Shown: positions 22,073 through 31,911 of the stretch, piece after piece
Numbering within the stretch: the first letter of the stretch is position 1
Layout of the letters: every line of letters starts with the position of its first letter
Assembly (NCBI RefSeq): GCF_009725235.1
Contig: NZ_WJFC01000004.1
Location: 62,001 to 126,000 of the forward strand
Length of the DNA: 64,000 nt
Direction of reading: 5' to 3'
Origin: Scytonema sp. UIC 10036
Lineage (GTDB): Bacteria > Cyanobacteriota > Cyanobacteriia > Cyanobacteriales > Nostocaceae
Translations under genes and position numbers: made by a program
Notes under the pieces: model-generated
What the model was told of the DNA's origin: nothing
What the model saw: only the letters and a program-made list of their open reading frames with translations
The model's database searches: none

Positions 22073-23521
22073 ATGAGCGATCGCCTGGACATCAAGCTTG
22101 CTTATGATATTCTTGGTCTGACTCCTGATGCATCACAGGAGGATGTCAAGCTTGCTTACCGCAAACTGGCAAAAACTTGGCATCCCGACAGTTTTTCCGA
22201 AGCTAAGCAAAAGCAAGAGGCTGAGGAAAAAATTAAAAGAATTAACCAAGCTTATGAATTACTAAAGTTTATCAAACCCAGTTTGGCAAAATCATCTGCT
22301 TCTAAAAATCCAACTTCAACAAGTAAAACAAAAATTTACTCCAATCGTTCCGATGCTGAAACTTTTTACAAATGGGGTCTCGAACAAGCACAACAAAAGA
22401 ATTATCTTGAAGCAATAGAGCACTTTACGCAAGCAATACGCCTCAATCCTAACTATTTTGAAGCTTATAAAGATCGAGGGCTTGCCTGTTCAAAAATGGG
22501 TTGGGAAAATAGAGCAGCTTCTGATTTTAGAAATGCAGCAAGGCTGGAACGAGAAGCAAGAAAACATGAACCTGCACCGCCAGCTTCAAAATCTCCTAAG
22601 AATACATCACAACCATCAAGTGAAACCTCGACATTCACCTCTCCTTGGAAATGCGTCCATACACTCAATCATGCCAATTGGGTTTTAGCGATCGCAATTA
22701 GTCCAGATGGTCAAACTTTTGCCAGTGGAAGTAGTGATAACACGATTAAAATTTGGCATTTGAACACGGGAAAAGTGTTGCATACTCTCACCGGTCATCG
22801 TAAATGGGTAAGATGCCTTGCATTTAGTCCTGATAGCAAAACTTTAGCCAGTGGTAGCGATGACTGTAGTGCCATGATTTGGGAAGTTGCCACAGGTAAA
22901 CTACTCAAGACTATAAAAGTTCATTCTACTCCAATTTTTTCTATTGTTTTCAGTCTTGATGGTCAATTGATGTTTACCGGAGGTCGGGACACCACTATTA
23001 AAATAACACACGTAGGCATGGAACAACTCTTGCACGTTCTTAAGGGTCATTCTTATTCCGTTAATTCCTTAGCTATTAGTCCAAATGGAGAAATTTTAGT
23101 CAGTGGAAGTGGTGACAATAGTATCAAAGTTTGGCATCTAAAAAGTAAAAAAAATTTACAGACTTTTAACAACCATTTAGGTAGGGTAACCGGTGTTGCG
23201 ATCGCCTCCAACGGACAACTTTTAGCCAGTGGAAGTTATGACAAAACTATCAAGTTGTGGGATCTAAATACAGGTAAGCAAAACAATTCTCTAACAGGGC
23301 ATAGTGACGCTGTTTTGTCCGTTGCTATCAGCCCTAATAGCCAGCAAATTGCCAGTGGTAGTGCAGATAGAAGCGTGAGGTTTTGGCAACCTGACACGGG
23401 AAAGCAACTTTACACTATAGGGCATCATTCCGACTCAGTAAATGCTGTTGCTTTTAGTCCGGATGGAAAAACTCTCATTAGTGGTAGTCGAGATACAACA
23501 ATTAAGATTTGGCAAAGTTAG
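22073..23521 (+). CDS. DnaJ-TPR-WD40 protein
   Basis: The 482-residue protein has a J domain at residues 5-66 ([14 protein letters not shown], with HPD intact), a TPR pair at about 95-160, and seven WD40 repeats from about 195 to the end ([19 protein letters not shown] and similar). The J domain should recruit an Hsp70 (DnaK), while the TPR and propeller bind partners. Chaperone-linked scaffold proteins of this type are frequent in filamentous cyanobacteria, but the client is unknown. It is followed by a short paralogue that lacks the propeller. Confidence 0.9.
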   Translation: MSDRLDIKLAYDILGLTPDASQEDVKLAYRKLAKTWHPDSFSEAKQKQEAEEKIKRINQAYELLKFIKPSLAKSSASKNPTSTSKTKIYSNRSDAETFYKWGLEQAQQKNYLEAIEHFTQAIRLNPNYFEAYKDRGLACSKMGWENRAASDFRNAARLEREARKHEPAPPASKSPKNTSQPSSETSTFTSPWKCVHTLNHANWVLAIAISPDGQTFASGSSDNTIKIWHLNTGKVLHTLTGHRKWVRCLAFSPDSKTLASGSDDCSAMIWEVATGKLLKTIKVHSTPIFSIVFSLDGQLMFTGGRDTTIKITHVGMEQLLHVLKGHSYSVNSLAISPNGEILVSGSGDNSIKVWHLKSKKNLQTFNNHLGRVTGVAIASNGQLLASGSYDKTIKLWDLNTGKQNNSLTGHSDAVLSVAISPNSQQIASGSADRSVRFWQPDTGKQLYTIGHHSDSVNAVAFSPDGKTLISGSRDTTIKIWQS

Positions 23522-23594
23522 CTATATTCCAGGAAAAACATTAAGTGCTTTGGGAATAATTAATATAGGTTTATAGTGCATCCCAATTCTCCGT

Positions 23595-24185
23595 ATGAGC
23601 GATCGCAAGAGCATAGAAGAAGCATATTCTGTTTTAGAACTAAAACCCGGTGCGTCGCAGGCGGAGATCAAGAATGCTTACCGCAAGCTAGTCAAAATTT
23701 GGCATCCAGATAATTTTCCTCAACCACAGCACAAGCAACAAGCAGAGGAAAAAATAAAACTTATTAATGAAGCTTATAACAAACTTAAATCATATCAACC
23801 TACTTATACAGAACAGCCCCATCAAGCAAGCGAATCTTATCCAACGCCAATAGCAAGAGTTTACGTAAATAGCTTCAATGCCGAGGGGTTTTACAACGAT
23901 GGAGTCGAGAACGCAAAATTAGGAAGATACGAAGACGCTTTAAGCGATTTTACCCATGCAATTCGGCTCAATCCAAATTATATAGAAGCATACAAGTACC
24001 GTGGGTATGTTTGTTCCGTACTTGGTTACGAACATCGAGCCACCTCAGATTTAGATAAAGCAGCACAATTAGAAGGGCAGTTAAAGATTAGAGAAAATTA
24101 TTCGTCACCCTCATCAAGACGTTCCAAACGCTCGCAACGGAAATCTAAGTCAAAATCCCTGATAGGCGGTTTTTTCAGTGATTAA
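23595..24185 (+). CDS. DnaJ-TPR protein
   Basis: The 196-residue protein repeats the J domain (YRKLVKIWHPDNF, HPD present) and TPR pair of the preceding gene ([20 protein letters not shown]). It ends in a basic Ser/Arg/Lys-rich tail (SSRRSKRSQRKSKSKS) instead of WD40 repeats. It probably arose by partial duplication of its neighbour. The 73-bp spacing suggests a shared transcript. Confidence 0.88.
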   Translation: MSDRKSIEEAYSVLELKPGASQAEIKNAYRKLVKIWHPDNFPQPQHKQQAEEKIKLINEAYNKLKSYQPTYTEQPHQASESYPTPIARVYVNSFNAEGFYNDGVENAKLGRYEDALSDFTHAIRLNPNYIEAYKYRGYVCSVLGYEHRATSDLDKAAQLEGQLKIRENYSSPSSRRSKRSQRKSKSKSLIGGFFSD

Positions 24186-24395
24186 AGAGTTTACTTGGTT
24201 TAATCGGCGATACCGATAGGCAAGACTTTTACCCGAACCCCTAATCCCTACCCCTACCCTACCCCCACCCCTTCATAAATGAAAATTCAAGCACAGTTTG
24301 TCTTGTTTCATGGAAAAGTGAAGGTAGGCTTTAAAATCGCGTTGCCAGATCCAGCTGTTTTCTCTCCAAGTACCAACCACAGCAGACCACCCATT

Positions 24396-26411
24396 ATGAC
24401 CAAAGTCAATTGGCTAGAAGTTAGCGAATACGCCTCACTTTCTCTCTCTGCATTAGGATTAGTCGCAACAACCCTCACTCAACAAATGATTTATGTAGCA
24501 ACTCCCCTCACAATCTCAGTTTGCTTAAACGTTGCCAATCGGGAACGGTTAAAGTACTTGCACCGACAGAACCAGCAAGAAACGCTTGTCAAACAAGATC
24601 TACTTCTCGATCCACTCCGCCAGCGTCTTGCTAACTTTGATACTTTCACCCAAAAACTCAGTACAACCACAGGAGAACAGCTCGAACAACTCCAAAACAA
24701 CCAACAGCAAAGTTTAGATACCTTTACGCAGCGTCTTGAACAATTTGAGACAACTGTTCAAGATTTGAGAACTGCATTTCAACAACAAGTAGAAGAATTA
24801 CAAAGGTATCAGCAAACACAAAATATTGATGCTTTTCGACAGGAATTAACTCAGCTTGATGCTTTTGTCAAGCAATTAAGCGAGAATACTCAAAATCAAA
24901 TGAATCCGCTTAATCAGCATTTGTTCCAAGTAGATGCTTTAACACAACAGTTAAATCAAACTATCCAACAACAACTTCAGGAACTCCGGCATTGGGAGCA
25001 ACGTCTCACTCAAATCGAGACAGGAATGCAACAACTGAGTGCCAACACTCTCAAACAGCTTGAACCCGTCACTCAAGGTTTAGCTCAATTGGATGCTTTT
25101 AAACAGCACCTCAATCAAACCACCCAACAACAGATGCAAGGTTTGCAGTATTGGGAACAGCGTTTCACTCAGCTTGATGCTTTTACACAACAACTGAGTC
25201 ACAGTACTCAAAAGCAGATACAAGAATGTTTAAACCGCTTCGCTCAACTCCAAACAGAAGTACAAGCGTTAACCGAGTTAGTCACCAAGACAAAACCTCA
25301 ATTTGAAAATGAGACAGAAAGCGGACAACCCAAAAATTTTGAGACTCAATTACCCCAAGCAAATGTCAAATTACTTGCCCCAACACCAACAAAGCCACAA
25401 AACACTCAACTCTCAGCACCTGTTACCTTACAACAACCCTTGAATCCACAGATTAATCAGCAAACAGTACCACCGACACCAGATATTCCTGCATCTACAA
25501 TCGTGCAGGAAATACTCTTTCAAAGTGTCCTTCAGGGACATACAGATAGAGTTATGTCTGTTGTTTTTAGTTCTAATGGACAAGTTCTTGCAAGTGGAAG
25601 TCATGACAAAACTATAAAAATTTGGGTTCTCGCCAAAAAGGAAGCCCGCACTCTTCTAGGGAGAGAAGAACCTTCGCGAGTGAATGCTGTTGCATTTAGT
25701 CCGGATGGCAAGATTTTAGTGAGTGGAAGCGATGATAAAACTGTTAAGTTGTGGAATGTTGTGACAGGAGAAGAACTTTTCACTTTTACCGGGCATAAAG
25801 ACAAAGTTTATACTGTTGCTTTTAGCCCTGATGGGAAAACTATAGCAAGTGGCTCTAAAGATAGAACTATTAAACTTTGGTCTACAGATACTTATAAAGA
25901 AATACATACGATTCAAGGACATTATGATGAAGTTTTATGCGTTGCGTTTAGCCCTGATGGTAAGATTTTAGCAAGTGGAGGTGCTGGCAATGATAAAACT
26001 ATCAAAATTTGGTATTTATCTGAGGATAAATTTTTAACTCTTAAAGGAAATCCTGATTCTTTTGGAGGCATGAACTCTGTTGCTTTCAGCCCCAATGGAA
26101 AGTACATTGCAAGTGGCAGTAGCGACAAGACTATCAGAATGTGGCAATTACCTAACGGTCAAGAATTGCAGACGCTTACAGGGCATACAGACGATGTTTA
26201 TTCCGTCACCTTTAGTCCTGATGGCAAAACTTTGGCAAGTGGTAGTAGAGATAAAACAGTAAAGCTTTGGCAAGTGGATACAGGTCAAGAAATTCGATCT
26301 TTTACAGCCAATGACGATGCTGTTTATTGTGTTGCCTTTAGCCCAGATGGTAAAACTTTGGCAGCAAGTGGCAGTGGAGATAAGACAATTAAGTTATTAC
26401 CATGTAAATAA
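24396..26411 (+). CDS. Membrane-anchored coiled-coil WD40 protein
   Basis: I prefer the ATG that gives MTKVNWLEVSEYASLSLSAL, because the preceding 39 in-frame codons look like filler. The protein has two short hydrophobic segments (residues 12-50), then about 280 residues of glutamine-rich coiled coil with repeats like QLDAFTQQLS and WEQRLTQ. A Pro/Thr linker and seven WD40 repeats follow (SPDGKILVSGSDDKTVKLW). It is likely a scaffold tethered to the inner face of a membrane. The first hydrophobic region may be a hairpin anchor. Confidence 0.82.
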   Translation: MTKVNWLEVSEYASLSLSALGLVATTLTQQMIYVATPLTISVCLNVANRERLKYLHRQNQQETLVKQDLLLDPLRQRLANFDTFTQKLSTTTGEQLEQLQNNQQQSLDTFTQRLEQFETTVQDLRTAFQQQVEELQRYQQTQNIDAFRQELTQLDAFVKQLSENTQNQMNPLNQHLFQVDALTQQLNQTIQQQLQELRHWEQRLTQIETGMQQLSANTLKQLEPVTQGLAQLDAFKQHLNQTTQQQMQGLQYWEQRFTQLDAFTQQLSHSTQKQIQECLNRFAQLQTEVQALTELVTKTKPQFENETESGQPKNFETQLPQANVKLLAPTPTKPQNTQLSAPVTLQQPLNPQINQQTVPPTPDIPASTIVQEILFQSVLQGHTDRVMSVVFSSNGQVLASGSHDKTIKIWVLAKKEARTLLGREEPSRVNAVAFSPDGKILVSGSDDKTVKLWNVVTGEELFTFTGHKDKVYTVAFSPDGKTIASGSKDRTIKLWSTDTYKEIHTIQGHYDEVLCVAFSPDGKILASGGAGNDKTIKIWYLSEDKFLTLKGNPDSFGGMNSVAFSPNGKYIASGSSDKTIRMWQLPNGQELQTLTGHTDDVYSVTFSPDGKTLASGSRDKTVKLWQVDTGQEIRSFTANDDAVYCVAFSPDGKTLAASGSGDKTIKLLPCK

Positions 26412-26484
26412 GTCGTCACAATTACAGTTAGCTTGTCATTGGTCATTGGTCATTTGTTAAGAGCAGTCTCTCTGTAAATAAATT

Positions 26485-26715
26485 CTACTCAGTCTCTAGA
26501 GCGCCAATTCCCCATTTGCTACTACTTTGCCTAATTGCACTTGTTAAAATTCCCAAAATCTTCTTGACATCTTTGATGTAATATTCGCTTAAATCTATTG
26601 AAAGAGTTTTGTCTTCTAATTTGAAAAACTGCCAAATAGTCCCGATGGTCACCACACTATAAATTGTTTTCAATGAATTTTCTTTTAGCTTATTAAATAA
26701 TTGTGCTGCTACCAT
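26485..26715 (-). pseudogene. C-terminal scrap of an uncharacterised protein
   Basis: The 76 residues (TIYSVVTIGTIWQFFKLEDK, then LSEYYIKDVKKILGILTSAI) resemble the last part of a cyanobacterial protein often found near restriction or Uma2-type nuclease genes. The start lies beside the dispersed palindrome, and the N-terminal domain is missing. Function unknown. Confidence 0.4.
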
Positions 26716-26766
26716 TTCTGCAATATATTGTGCGAATCCTGATTTGGTGGATAGACCCCCCTCTCT

Positions 26767-26879
26767 CGTTCCCAGCCTCTGGCTGGGAATGCAGGTCGCG
26801 AGGCTCCGCCTCGCACTCTGTGGTAGAGCACAGGAGGCGGAGCCTCCCGTAAGGCATTCCCAGCCAGAGGCTGGGAACG
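26767..26879. repeat. 113-bp near-complete palindrome, dispersed repeat copy 2
   Basis: The outer 25 bases at each end are perfect reverse complements (CGTTCCCAGCCTCTGGCTGG ... and its mirror). An inner GAGGCTCCGCCTC/GAGGCGGAGCCTC pair also matches. Transcribed, it would form one long hairpin. It is the most complete of the five copies in this window. Confidence 0.9.
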
Positions 26880-27406
26880 AGATGGTATAGAACGAGATGG
26901 TATAGAGTCTCGACAGCCTAGCAACGTTAATGACACGGATTACTAGCTAAGTTATCGAAATTTTAAGAGAATATTAAAGAACGTTAAGGGTCATAAAATA
27001 AGGTAAAAATTTAGACTGTTACCAAAAAGGCATGTTAATTTAAACATATGGCACTAAACAAGTGAAGAACTTCAGTCAAAAGTGCTTACTAGAGCCAAGT
27101 GCCTCCTGCATCTAGTAAGTTCGCGATCGCCAGTCAGGTTTTGTGTTCCGTAAATGTGTTTTCGCCTAAAGATGAATTTATTGAGTTAATTTGGAGGTTT
27201 TTGAACGCACAGCAAAAATGCCTGCCTAGCTGGAATATGAAGAACACAAATTTCTGAACGGGTTTAATTGCGAATTCTGTCCACCTTAGTTGAGTTACTT
27301 TCTGTTTTTTTATCAATCGATCGAATTTCCCATAAACCGCCAGAAGCTGCTTGCAATAATCTAGAGTAGCTTTTGGCGGTTAATTGTTGGACTCCACCCC
27401 TGTTCT
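26880..27406. other. Intergenic region, nothing recognised
   Basis: This AT-rich sequence lies between the palindrome and the metallophosphoesterase gene. A short hairpin built on AAACCGCCAGAAGC and GCTTTTGGCGGTTAA (about 27333-27383) stands downstream of the phosphoesterase stop and could act as its terminator. A 60-codon minus-strand frame (27134-27316) shows no family features. Confidence 0.4.
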
Positions 27407-28249
27407 CTAGCTCTTTTCATCCTTCTCTAAAGTAACGATCGTCACTTCTGGCGGGCAGAACAAACGTCCTGGGGGGTAAGTTCCCAAACCGCGATTGACG
27501 TAAAGCTGATTTGTGCCTACTGTGTGGAAACCTTGCGCCCATTCCCAATGTTTGACGACTTTCGCGCAGTCTCCTCGCAAATAAGGCACCCAGCGCCGGA
27601 TTTTTTTAGAAACTTTGCGAACAAACTTTTTATAATAAACCACGACGGGTCCAACTATTGGAAGCACAATTTGACCACCGTGAGTGTGACCGGATAATTG
27701 CAAATCGACTCGCCATTTTTGCAAAATCTCGGCTGTGTCAGGATTGTGAGATAGTACGATACACGGTTTGCTAGAGTCTAACCGATCCATCACCAATTTG
27801 GGGTTAAATTCTTGCGACCAATAGTCAGCTAACCCCACGAATGGTAGTTCTTGTCCAAATGGATAACCAATTTCATTCCAAAGCACTGTAACACCAATGC
27901 TGTTAAGTGCATCGGTGACTGTGGCTTTTGAACGTTTGTAATATATGTCGTGATTGCCCAGAACAGCATAGATTCCAGCACGACTTTGGAGATGTTTGAG
28001 TCGTAGCACCAGTTGCTGAATGGGTGATGGATCGTCAGTTACATAGTCACCTGTAAGTACAACTAAGTCGGGTTCAGCTTGATTGCTAATTGCGATCGCC
28101 TCTTGTAACATTTTCTCTGACAATCGCAAGCCATCATAGTGTAAGTCAGATAGATGTACCAGCTTCGTACCTTGTAACGATTCTGGTAAGTCTTTTATCT
28201 TAACCGTTAACTTTTCTACTCTCAAACGTCCAGATAACAACCAGTGCAT
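27407..28249 (-). CDS. Calcineurin-like metallophosphoesterase
   Basis: The 280-residue protein has the full two-metal motif set: LSDLHYD, LTGDYVTDD, GNHD, LSHNPDTAE and SGHTHGGQ. It belongs to the YkuE/CpdA-like branch, whose members often act on phospholipid or nucleotide phosphoesters at the membrane. There is only a weak N-terminal hydrophobic patch (LSGRLRVEKL). The gene is monocistronic, and the substrate is not predictable. Confidence 0.88.
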   Translation of the reverse strand: MHWLLSGRLRVEKLTVKIKDLPESLQGTKLVHLSDLHYDGLRLSEKMLQEAIAISNQAEPDLVVLTGDYVTDDPSPIQQLVLRLKHLQSRAGIYAVLGNHDIYYKRSKATVTDALNSIGVTVLWNEIGYPFGQELPFVGLADYWSQEFNPKLVMDRLDSSKPCIVLSHNPDTAEILQKWRVDLQLSGHTHGGQIVLPIVGPVVVYYKKFVRKVSKKIRRWVPYLRGDCAKVVKHWEWAQGFHTVGTNQLYVNRGLGTYPPGRLFCPPEVTIVTLEKDEKS

Positions 28250-28388
28250 TGCGCTGACATTGCTCCTCGTACCAGCGCTTACAGCTTAACAAATCATTAT
28301 CTAAATAAATCTGTTATTGCAGATGCCTTATCTAAAAATTTATGAAAAGATTTGTGTTTTTTGTTGAAACTTTTGCAGAAACCAGGTT

Positions 28389-28991
28389 TTACTGTCCGGA
28401 TTTGAACAAATTCTCTACAGTCATTTCCCATGCTGGGAACACTTGAGATTGAATCACTTTAGACCCTTTGAAAGTGGCTTCTTCATAAAAACCGTCCACC
28501 AGTGTCAGCACCATTACCTGAGCTTTTTCAGGATCGACAATCCAATATTCCAAAATTCCTCTAGCTGCATACTCGGAACGCTTGTAGCGGTAATCCCGTT
28601 CGCCCTTGGCGCAAGCCGTACCCGGCTTATCTTGATTCGTTTTACCAGGAGAAACAACTTCAACAACGAGTGCAGGAGGTGGCATATCTAAGGTAATGGT
28701 TCCGCGACGCCTACCCTGTAGTGCTTCTGCCAATTCTTCAGTTAAAACCATTAAATCGGGAAGACGTGCTGTAGTACGGGCACCACTCACTACAATCTCA
28801 ATATCTTTATGACTTAATCTACGTATGGGAACAAACTTGAGGAACTCTACTAGCAGGTAAAGAGCAATTGTGGAATTGTAAGGGCTTTCCGGCGGCATTG
28901 CAATTAATTCTCCTGCAACAAGTTCGTATTGCGCGTCCGAACCGTTGTCATAGTTGAGATATTCCTCAAGAGTTAGTCGCCGAGTGGTTAC
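28389..28991 (-). pseudogene. Uma2-family nuclease with lost start
   Basis: Uma2 (DUF820) proteins are small PD-(D/E)XK-type nucleases, abundant in cyanobacteria. The first ATG would give 169 residues. In the same frame the homology extends upstream through RRLTLEEYLNYDNGSDAQYE, the usual N-terminus, to about 28988, where no start codon exists. The sequence there changes to an IS200/IS605-type right end. PDLMVL, ALVVEVVSPG and KRSEYAARGILEYWI are intact. A ten-residue insert (KPGTACAKGE, 28598-28627) interrupts the block between VVSPG and the DYRYKRSEY stretch. Expression from an internal start is possible but would lack the conserved N-terminus. Confidence 0.75.
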
Positions 28992-29609
28992 GTTCTTGAC
29001 ACTCCATCCGGCTAAAGCTCGGAGGATTCGCGCACGTTGTTACTACGCTCAACTGTTGCCACGCTTCGTAACTTTTTGTATTGTTTTTAGACGGGTTCAC
29101 AATTATTCATTTGGTCGAGTCAAGAACTGTGCTGGACAAGATGACAAATTTATTAATTGAAACAAATACTAATTTCCTACAAAAAGTTATGTAGTTGGCA
29201 TTAAAACCTGTTCACAACGCATACGATACAACTTGGTTAGCGAACTAAACACGTCATATCGTTTAGGGGTTGTCAAACACCCCTTACCCACCTTGACTAG
29301 AGAAATCCCTAGCTGTATGGCTACTTTACGGATGATATTGGCTGCCCCGTGAGCATCCGAATTTATGAACCAACCTTTTGCGGTTTTATATTGTCCACGA
29401 CCAATGCCGTCACCTTTTTTCCCACGCTTTCCAGAAGGTTTCCAATTGGCGGGTTTTTCACCACCGTACACTGGTAAAAAGTCATTATCTAGATAGCTCG
29501 TTTTCGAGGTGTAGCTTTCTTCAGTTTCGTGAAATTGTATTCCTACTTCCTCACATAACTGCTTAATTCTTTCTTTTAACTTTGCTGTCGGAATCTGTAC
29601 AAAATTTTG
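28992..29609 (-). mobile_element. IS200/IS605-type element remnant
   Basis: It comprises the C-terminal third of tnpB followed by about 190 bases of non-coding right end. The right end finishes with TGTCAAGAAC next to the Uma2 codons and has an imperfect stem (ATCCGGCT/AGCTCGGAGGAT). No tnpA and no left end are visible. The left part seems cut away at 29609, just before the recombinase region. Confidence 0.7.
29187..29609 (-). pseudogene. tnpB: TnpB (IS1341-type) C-terminal fragment
   Basis: The frame opens after an in-frame TAA and reads QNFVQIPTAKLKERIKQLCE, EESYTSKTSYLDNDFLPVYG, GQYKTAKGWFINSDAHGAAN. These are the typical end of cyanobacterial TnpB with the S-K-x-S motif and the last RuvC Asp-x-x-(G)AAN. 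In the zinc-finger region the CxxC pairs are absent, as in this subfamily. About 140 of roughly 400 residues remain, so it is inactive. Confidence 0.85.
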
Positions 29610-29689
29610 TTATAAACTCCTCCAAATAAACTATATACAACAACAACAACAGTAGGAAAGACCCGATAATTGTTATTTTATGTAAATTT

Positions 29690-29739
29690 GTAGTATACAT
29701 ACTACATAAGAGCGCTAAGATAATCATCGTAGTTACTAC
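29690..29739. promoter_or_regulatory. TACTAC/GTAGTA inverted repeats before outer recombinase gene
   Basis: GTAGTA-TACA-TACTAC (29690-29705) and GTAGT-T-ACTAC (29729-29739) are inverted repeats just upstream of the recombinase start. The inner recombinase gene has the same words at the same place. They could be operators or recombinase-binding sites; this is inference. A CAA tract (29638-29651) lies further upstream, as it does for the inner element. Confidence 0.55.
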
Positions 29740-29748
29740 ATCAAAGAA

Positions 29749-30677
29749 GTGAGGTTACAGAAAGGCAAGACACCTCTGGGTAAAACGGTGGTCTTAGTGT
29801 TAAACAACAACTATGAGCCAATCGAGCCAATACAAACGTATTTGAGATATCTAGAAAGCTTAGACCGGAGTCCAAACACAATTTTGAGCTATGCAAAAAA
29901 TCTCAAGCTTTATTGGGAATTTCTGCAAGACGAGGGGCTTGATTGGAAAACAATAAAATTAGACCAATTGGCAGAATTTATTCATTGGCTACGTAATCCT
30001 AACCCAGGAATTTATCCAATAACTCCGACTGAGGCAACTCGGACGAATCGAACTATTAATCAAATTCTTTCTACAATCAGTAGCTTTGACGAGTTTCATG
30101 CACGTCTAGGGAATTTTTCCGGAGTAGAATTAACAACTAATAAAGTGGCGTATCCATCTCAATACAAACCATTTTTGTATGGGATAGCTAATCAATCTCA
30201 AGTGAGAAAGCGATTACTGAAAGTTAAAGAGCCGAAGCGATTTCCCAAATGCTTAACTTCGATTCAAGTTCAACAATTAATAAAAGCTTGTAATACATTG
30301 AGAGATAAGTTTTTAATTTGCCTTCTTTATGAGACAGGACTACGAATAGGAGAAGCATTAGGATTACGCCATGAAGATATGCTAACTGAAGGTAGAAATG
30401 AAATTTTTGTGCGCTTTCGAGAGAATATAAATGGTGCAAGAGCAAAGTCAAGAGTTGAGCGTCTCCTAGCTGTGAATATTGATTTAATGCGGTTATATTC
30501 TAACTATTTAATAGACGAGTATCCAGTTGAAGCTGACTGTGATTATGTATTCGTTAATATTAAAAGTGGGCAAATTGGAGAACCAATGAAGGTATCAAGA
30601 GCAAAAGCTTTGTTCCAAGATTTATCTGAGAAAACTGGGATCCATGTTTCTCCCCATTTGTTAAGGCATACACATAA
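29749..30677 (+). pseudogene. Outer tyrosine recombinase (TnpA-like), 5' part
   Basis: From a GTG start the frame encodes MRLQKGKTPLGKTVV, a core-binding SAM-like domain, and the catalytic domain with TGLRIGEALGL (first Arg) and HLLRHTH (His-x-x-Arg). It is clearly related to the intact TnpA-like gene at 30830. It then breaks off directly after RHTH; the next codons (KAIL, stop) are foreign. The missing end, with the second His and catalytic Tyr, is found 7 kb away at 37658-37841. The gene was therefore split by an insertion. Confidence 0.88.
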
Positions 30678-30790
30678 AGCAATACTATAAATAATTACTA
30701 AACAACAACAACAACAAAGAGAAATTGTTTTGTTATATAAAGATAAGTAAACACATCTTAAAAGTTTCGACAACAAGTAAAAAAAACTTT

Positions 30791-30819
30791 TATACTACAT
30801 ATACTACACTAGTAGTATA
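30791..30819. promoter_or_regulatory. TATACTAC/GTAGTATA repeats before inner recombinase operon
   Basis: Two direct copies of TATACTAC (30791-30798, 30800-30807) are followed by the inverted GTAGTATA (30812-30819), 10 bases before the first operon ATG. Their place overlaps where a promoter or leader must lie, so a repressor-type or recombinase-type binding site is plausible. The same words precede the outer gene. Confidence 0.55.
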
Positions 30820-30829
30820 AGGTGAGAGA

Positions 30830-31909
30830 ATGAAGTTAAAACTCCAGAAGGGGATTGACCCCAATACTCTTGATACAGTTTGGGTAATGTTGGATGAAGA
30901 TTACCAAGTGGTAGACCCGATTCAACGATACCTGAGCTATCTATGCTCCTTGAAATCACCCAATACCGTAGAAACATATGCTTACGCACTAAAAGGTTGG
31001 TGGGAGTTTTTATCAAGTAAAAACTTACATTGGCACAAGGTGCAACTTCCAGATCTAGAAGATTTCGTTTATTGGTTGAGGGTAGGAGACACCAGCAAGA
31101 TTGTCTCAATGCAAGCAGTTAAGGCTATTAGGTCAGAACGCAGCATTAATCTAGCAGTTACGGCTGTAACCACTTTCTATGAATATCATGTAGCTTCTGG
31201 AGCTATTGACCCTAAACAATTTGACCGCTTTTTCAACACTCGCTCCACAATTCGTAAAGGTTTACTAGCAGGTATTGCAAAGTCTAAACCAACAAGACAG
31301 AAGTTGGTCAAACTTAAAGAACCAAAAAAGTTTCCTGGTTGTTTAACTCCTAAAGAAATTGAAATCTTGATTAATGCCTGCAATCGACTAAGAGATAAAC
31401 TCATTATTTTGATGCTCAACAGTACGGGTATAAGAAAGGGGGAACTGTTGGGGCTATGTCATAAAGATATTGGGGATTTTGATGACCATAGTATTCGAGT
31501 TATTAAACGGCGCAATCATCCAAACGGAGCCAGAGCAAAAGGACTTGAAAGGGTAATCCATGTAACTCCTGAATTGCTGCAACTATACAACGATTACCTG
31601 CTTTACGAATATCCAGAAGTGGAATCAGACTACGTATTTGTAAATATTTGGGAGGGCAATGTAGGTGTACCGATGAATCCTAAAGTACTTAATACAATGT
31701 TTCAGAGGCTTTCTAAAAAAACCGGAATTAAAGTTTACCCCCATCTATTCCGTCATACGTTCGCAAATCGCATGCTCAGAGCAGGACATCCAGTAGAGCG
31801 AGTTAAATATTTATTAGGACACGCAACAATTCAGACGACTTTGGATGTTTACTCCCACATTGTTGAGTCAGAGCAATTGATGAAAATAGTTGAACAAGAG
31901 GAGCAGTAA
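30830..31909 (+). CDS. Tyrosine recombinase, TnpA-like (inner element)
   Basis: The intact 359-residue recombinase has a SAM-like core-binding domain (residues about 30-130) and a catalytic domain. The catalytic residues are visible: Arg in STGIRKGELLGL, HLFRHTFANRML, GHATIQTT and Tyr in LDVYSHIV. It should cut and rejoin DNA at the element ends through a 3'-phosphotyrosine. It is the first gene of the operon; its stop is two bases from the next ATG. It is the only one of the three recombinases left unbroken. Confidence 0.93.
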   Translation: MKLKLQKGIDPNTLDTVWVMLDEDYQVVDPIQRYLSYLCSLKSPNTVETYAYALKGWWEFLSSKNLHWHKVQLPDLEDFVYWLRVGDTSKIVSMQAVKAIRSERSINLAVTAVTTFYEYHVASGAIDPKQFDRFFNTRSTIRKGLLAGIAKSKPTRQKLVKLKEPKKFPGCLTPKEIEILINACNRLRDKLIILMLNSTGIRKGELLGLCHKDIGDFDDHSIRVIKRRNHPNGARAKGLERVIHVTPELLQLYNDYLLYEYPEVESDYVFVNIWEGNVGVPMNPKVLNTMFQRLSKKTGIKVYPHLFRHTFANRMLRAGHPVERVKYLLGHATIQTTLDVYSHIVESEQLMKIVEQEEQ

Positions 31910-31911
31910 AC

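Noticed and set aside
26709..26936. Minus-strand frame of 75 codons
   Set aside because: It reads through the 113-bp palindrome, and its residues are the translated repeat.
27134..27316. Minus-strand frame of 60 codons near the metallophosphoesterase
   Set aside because: Aromatic-rich and unrelated to any family I know; more likely chance.
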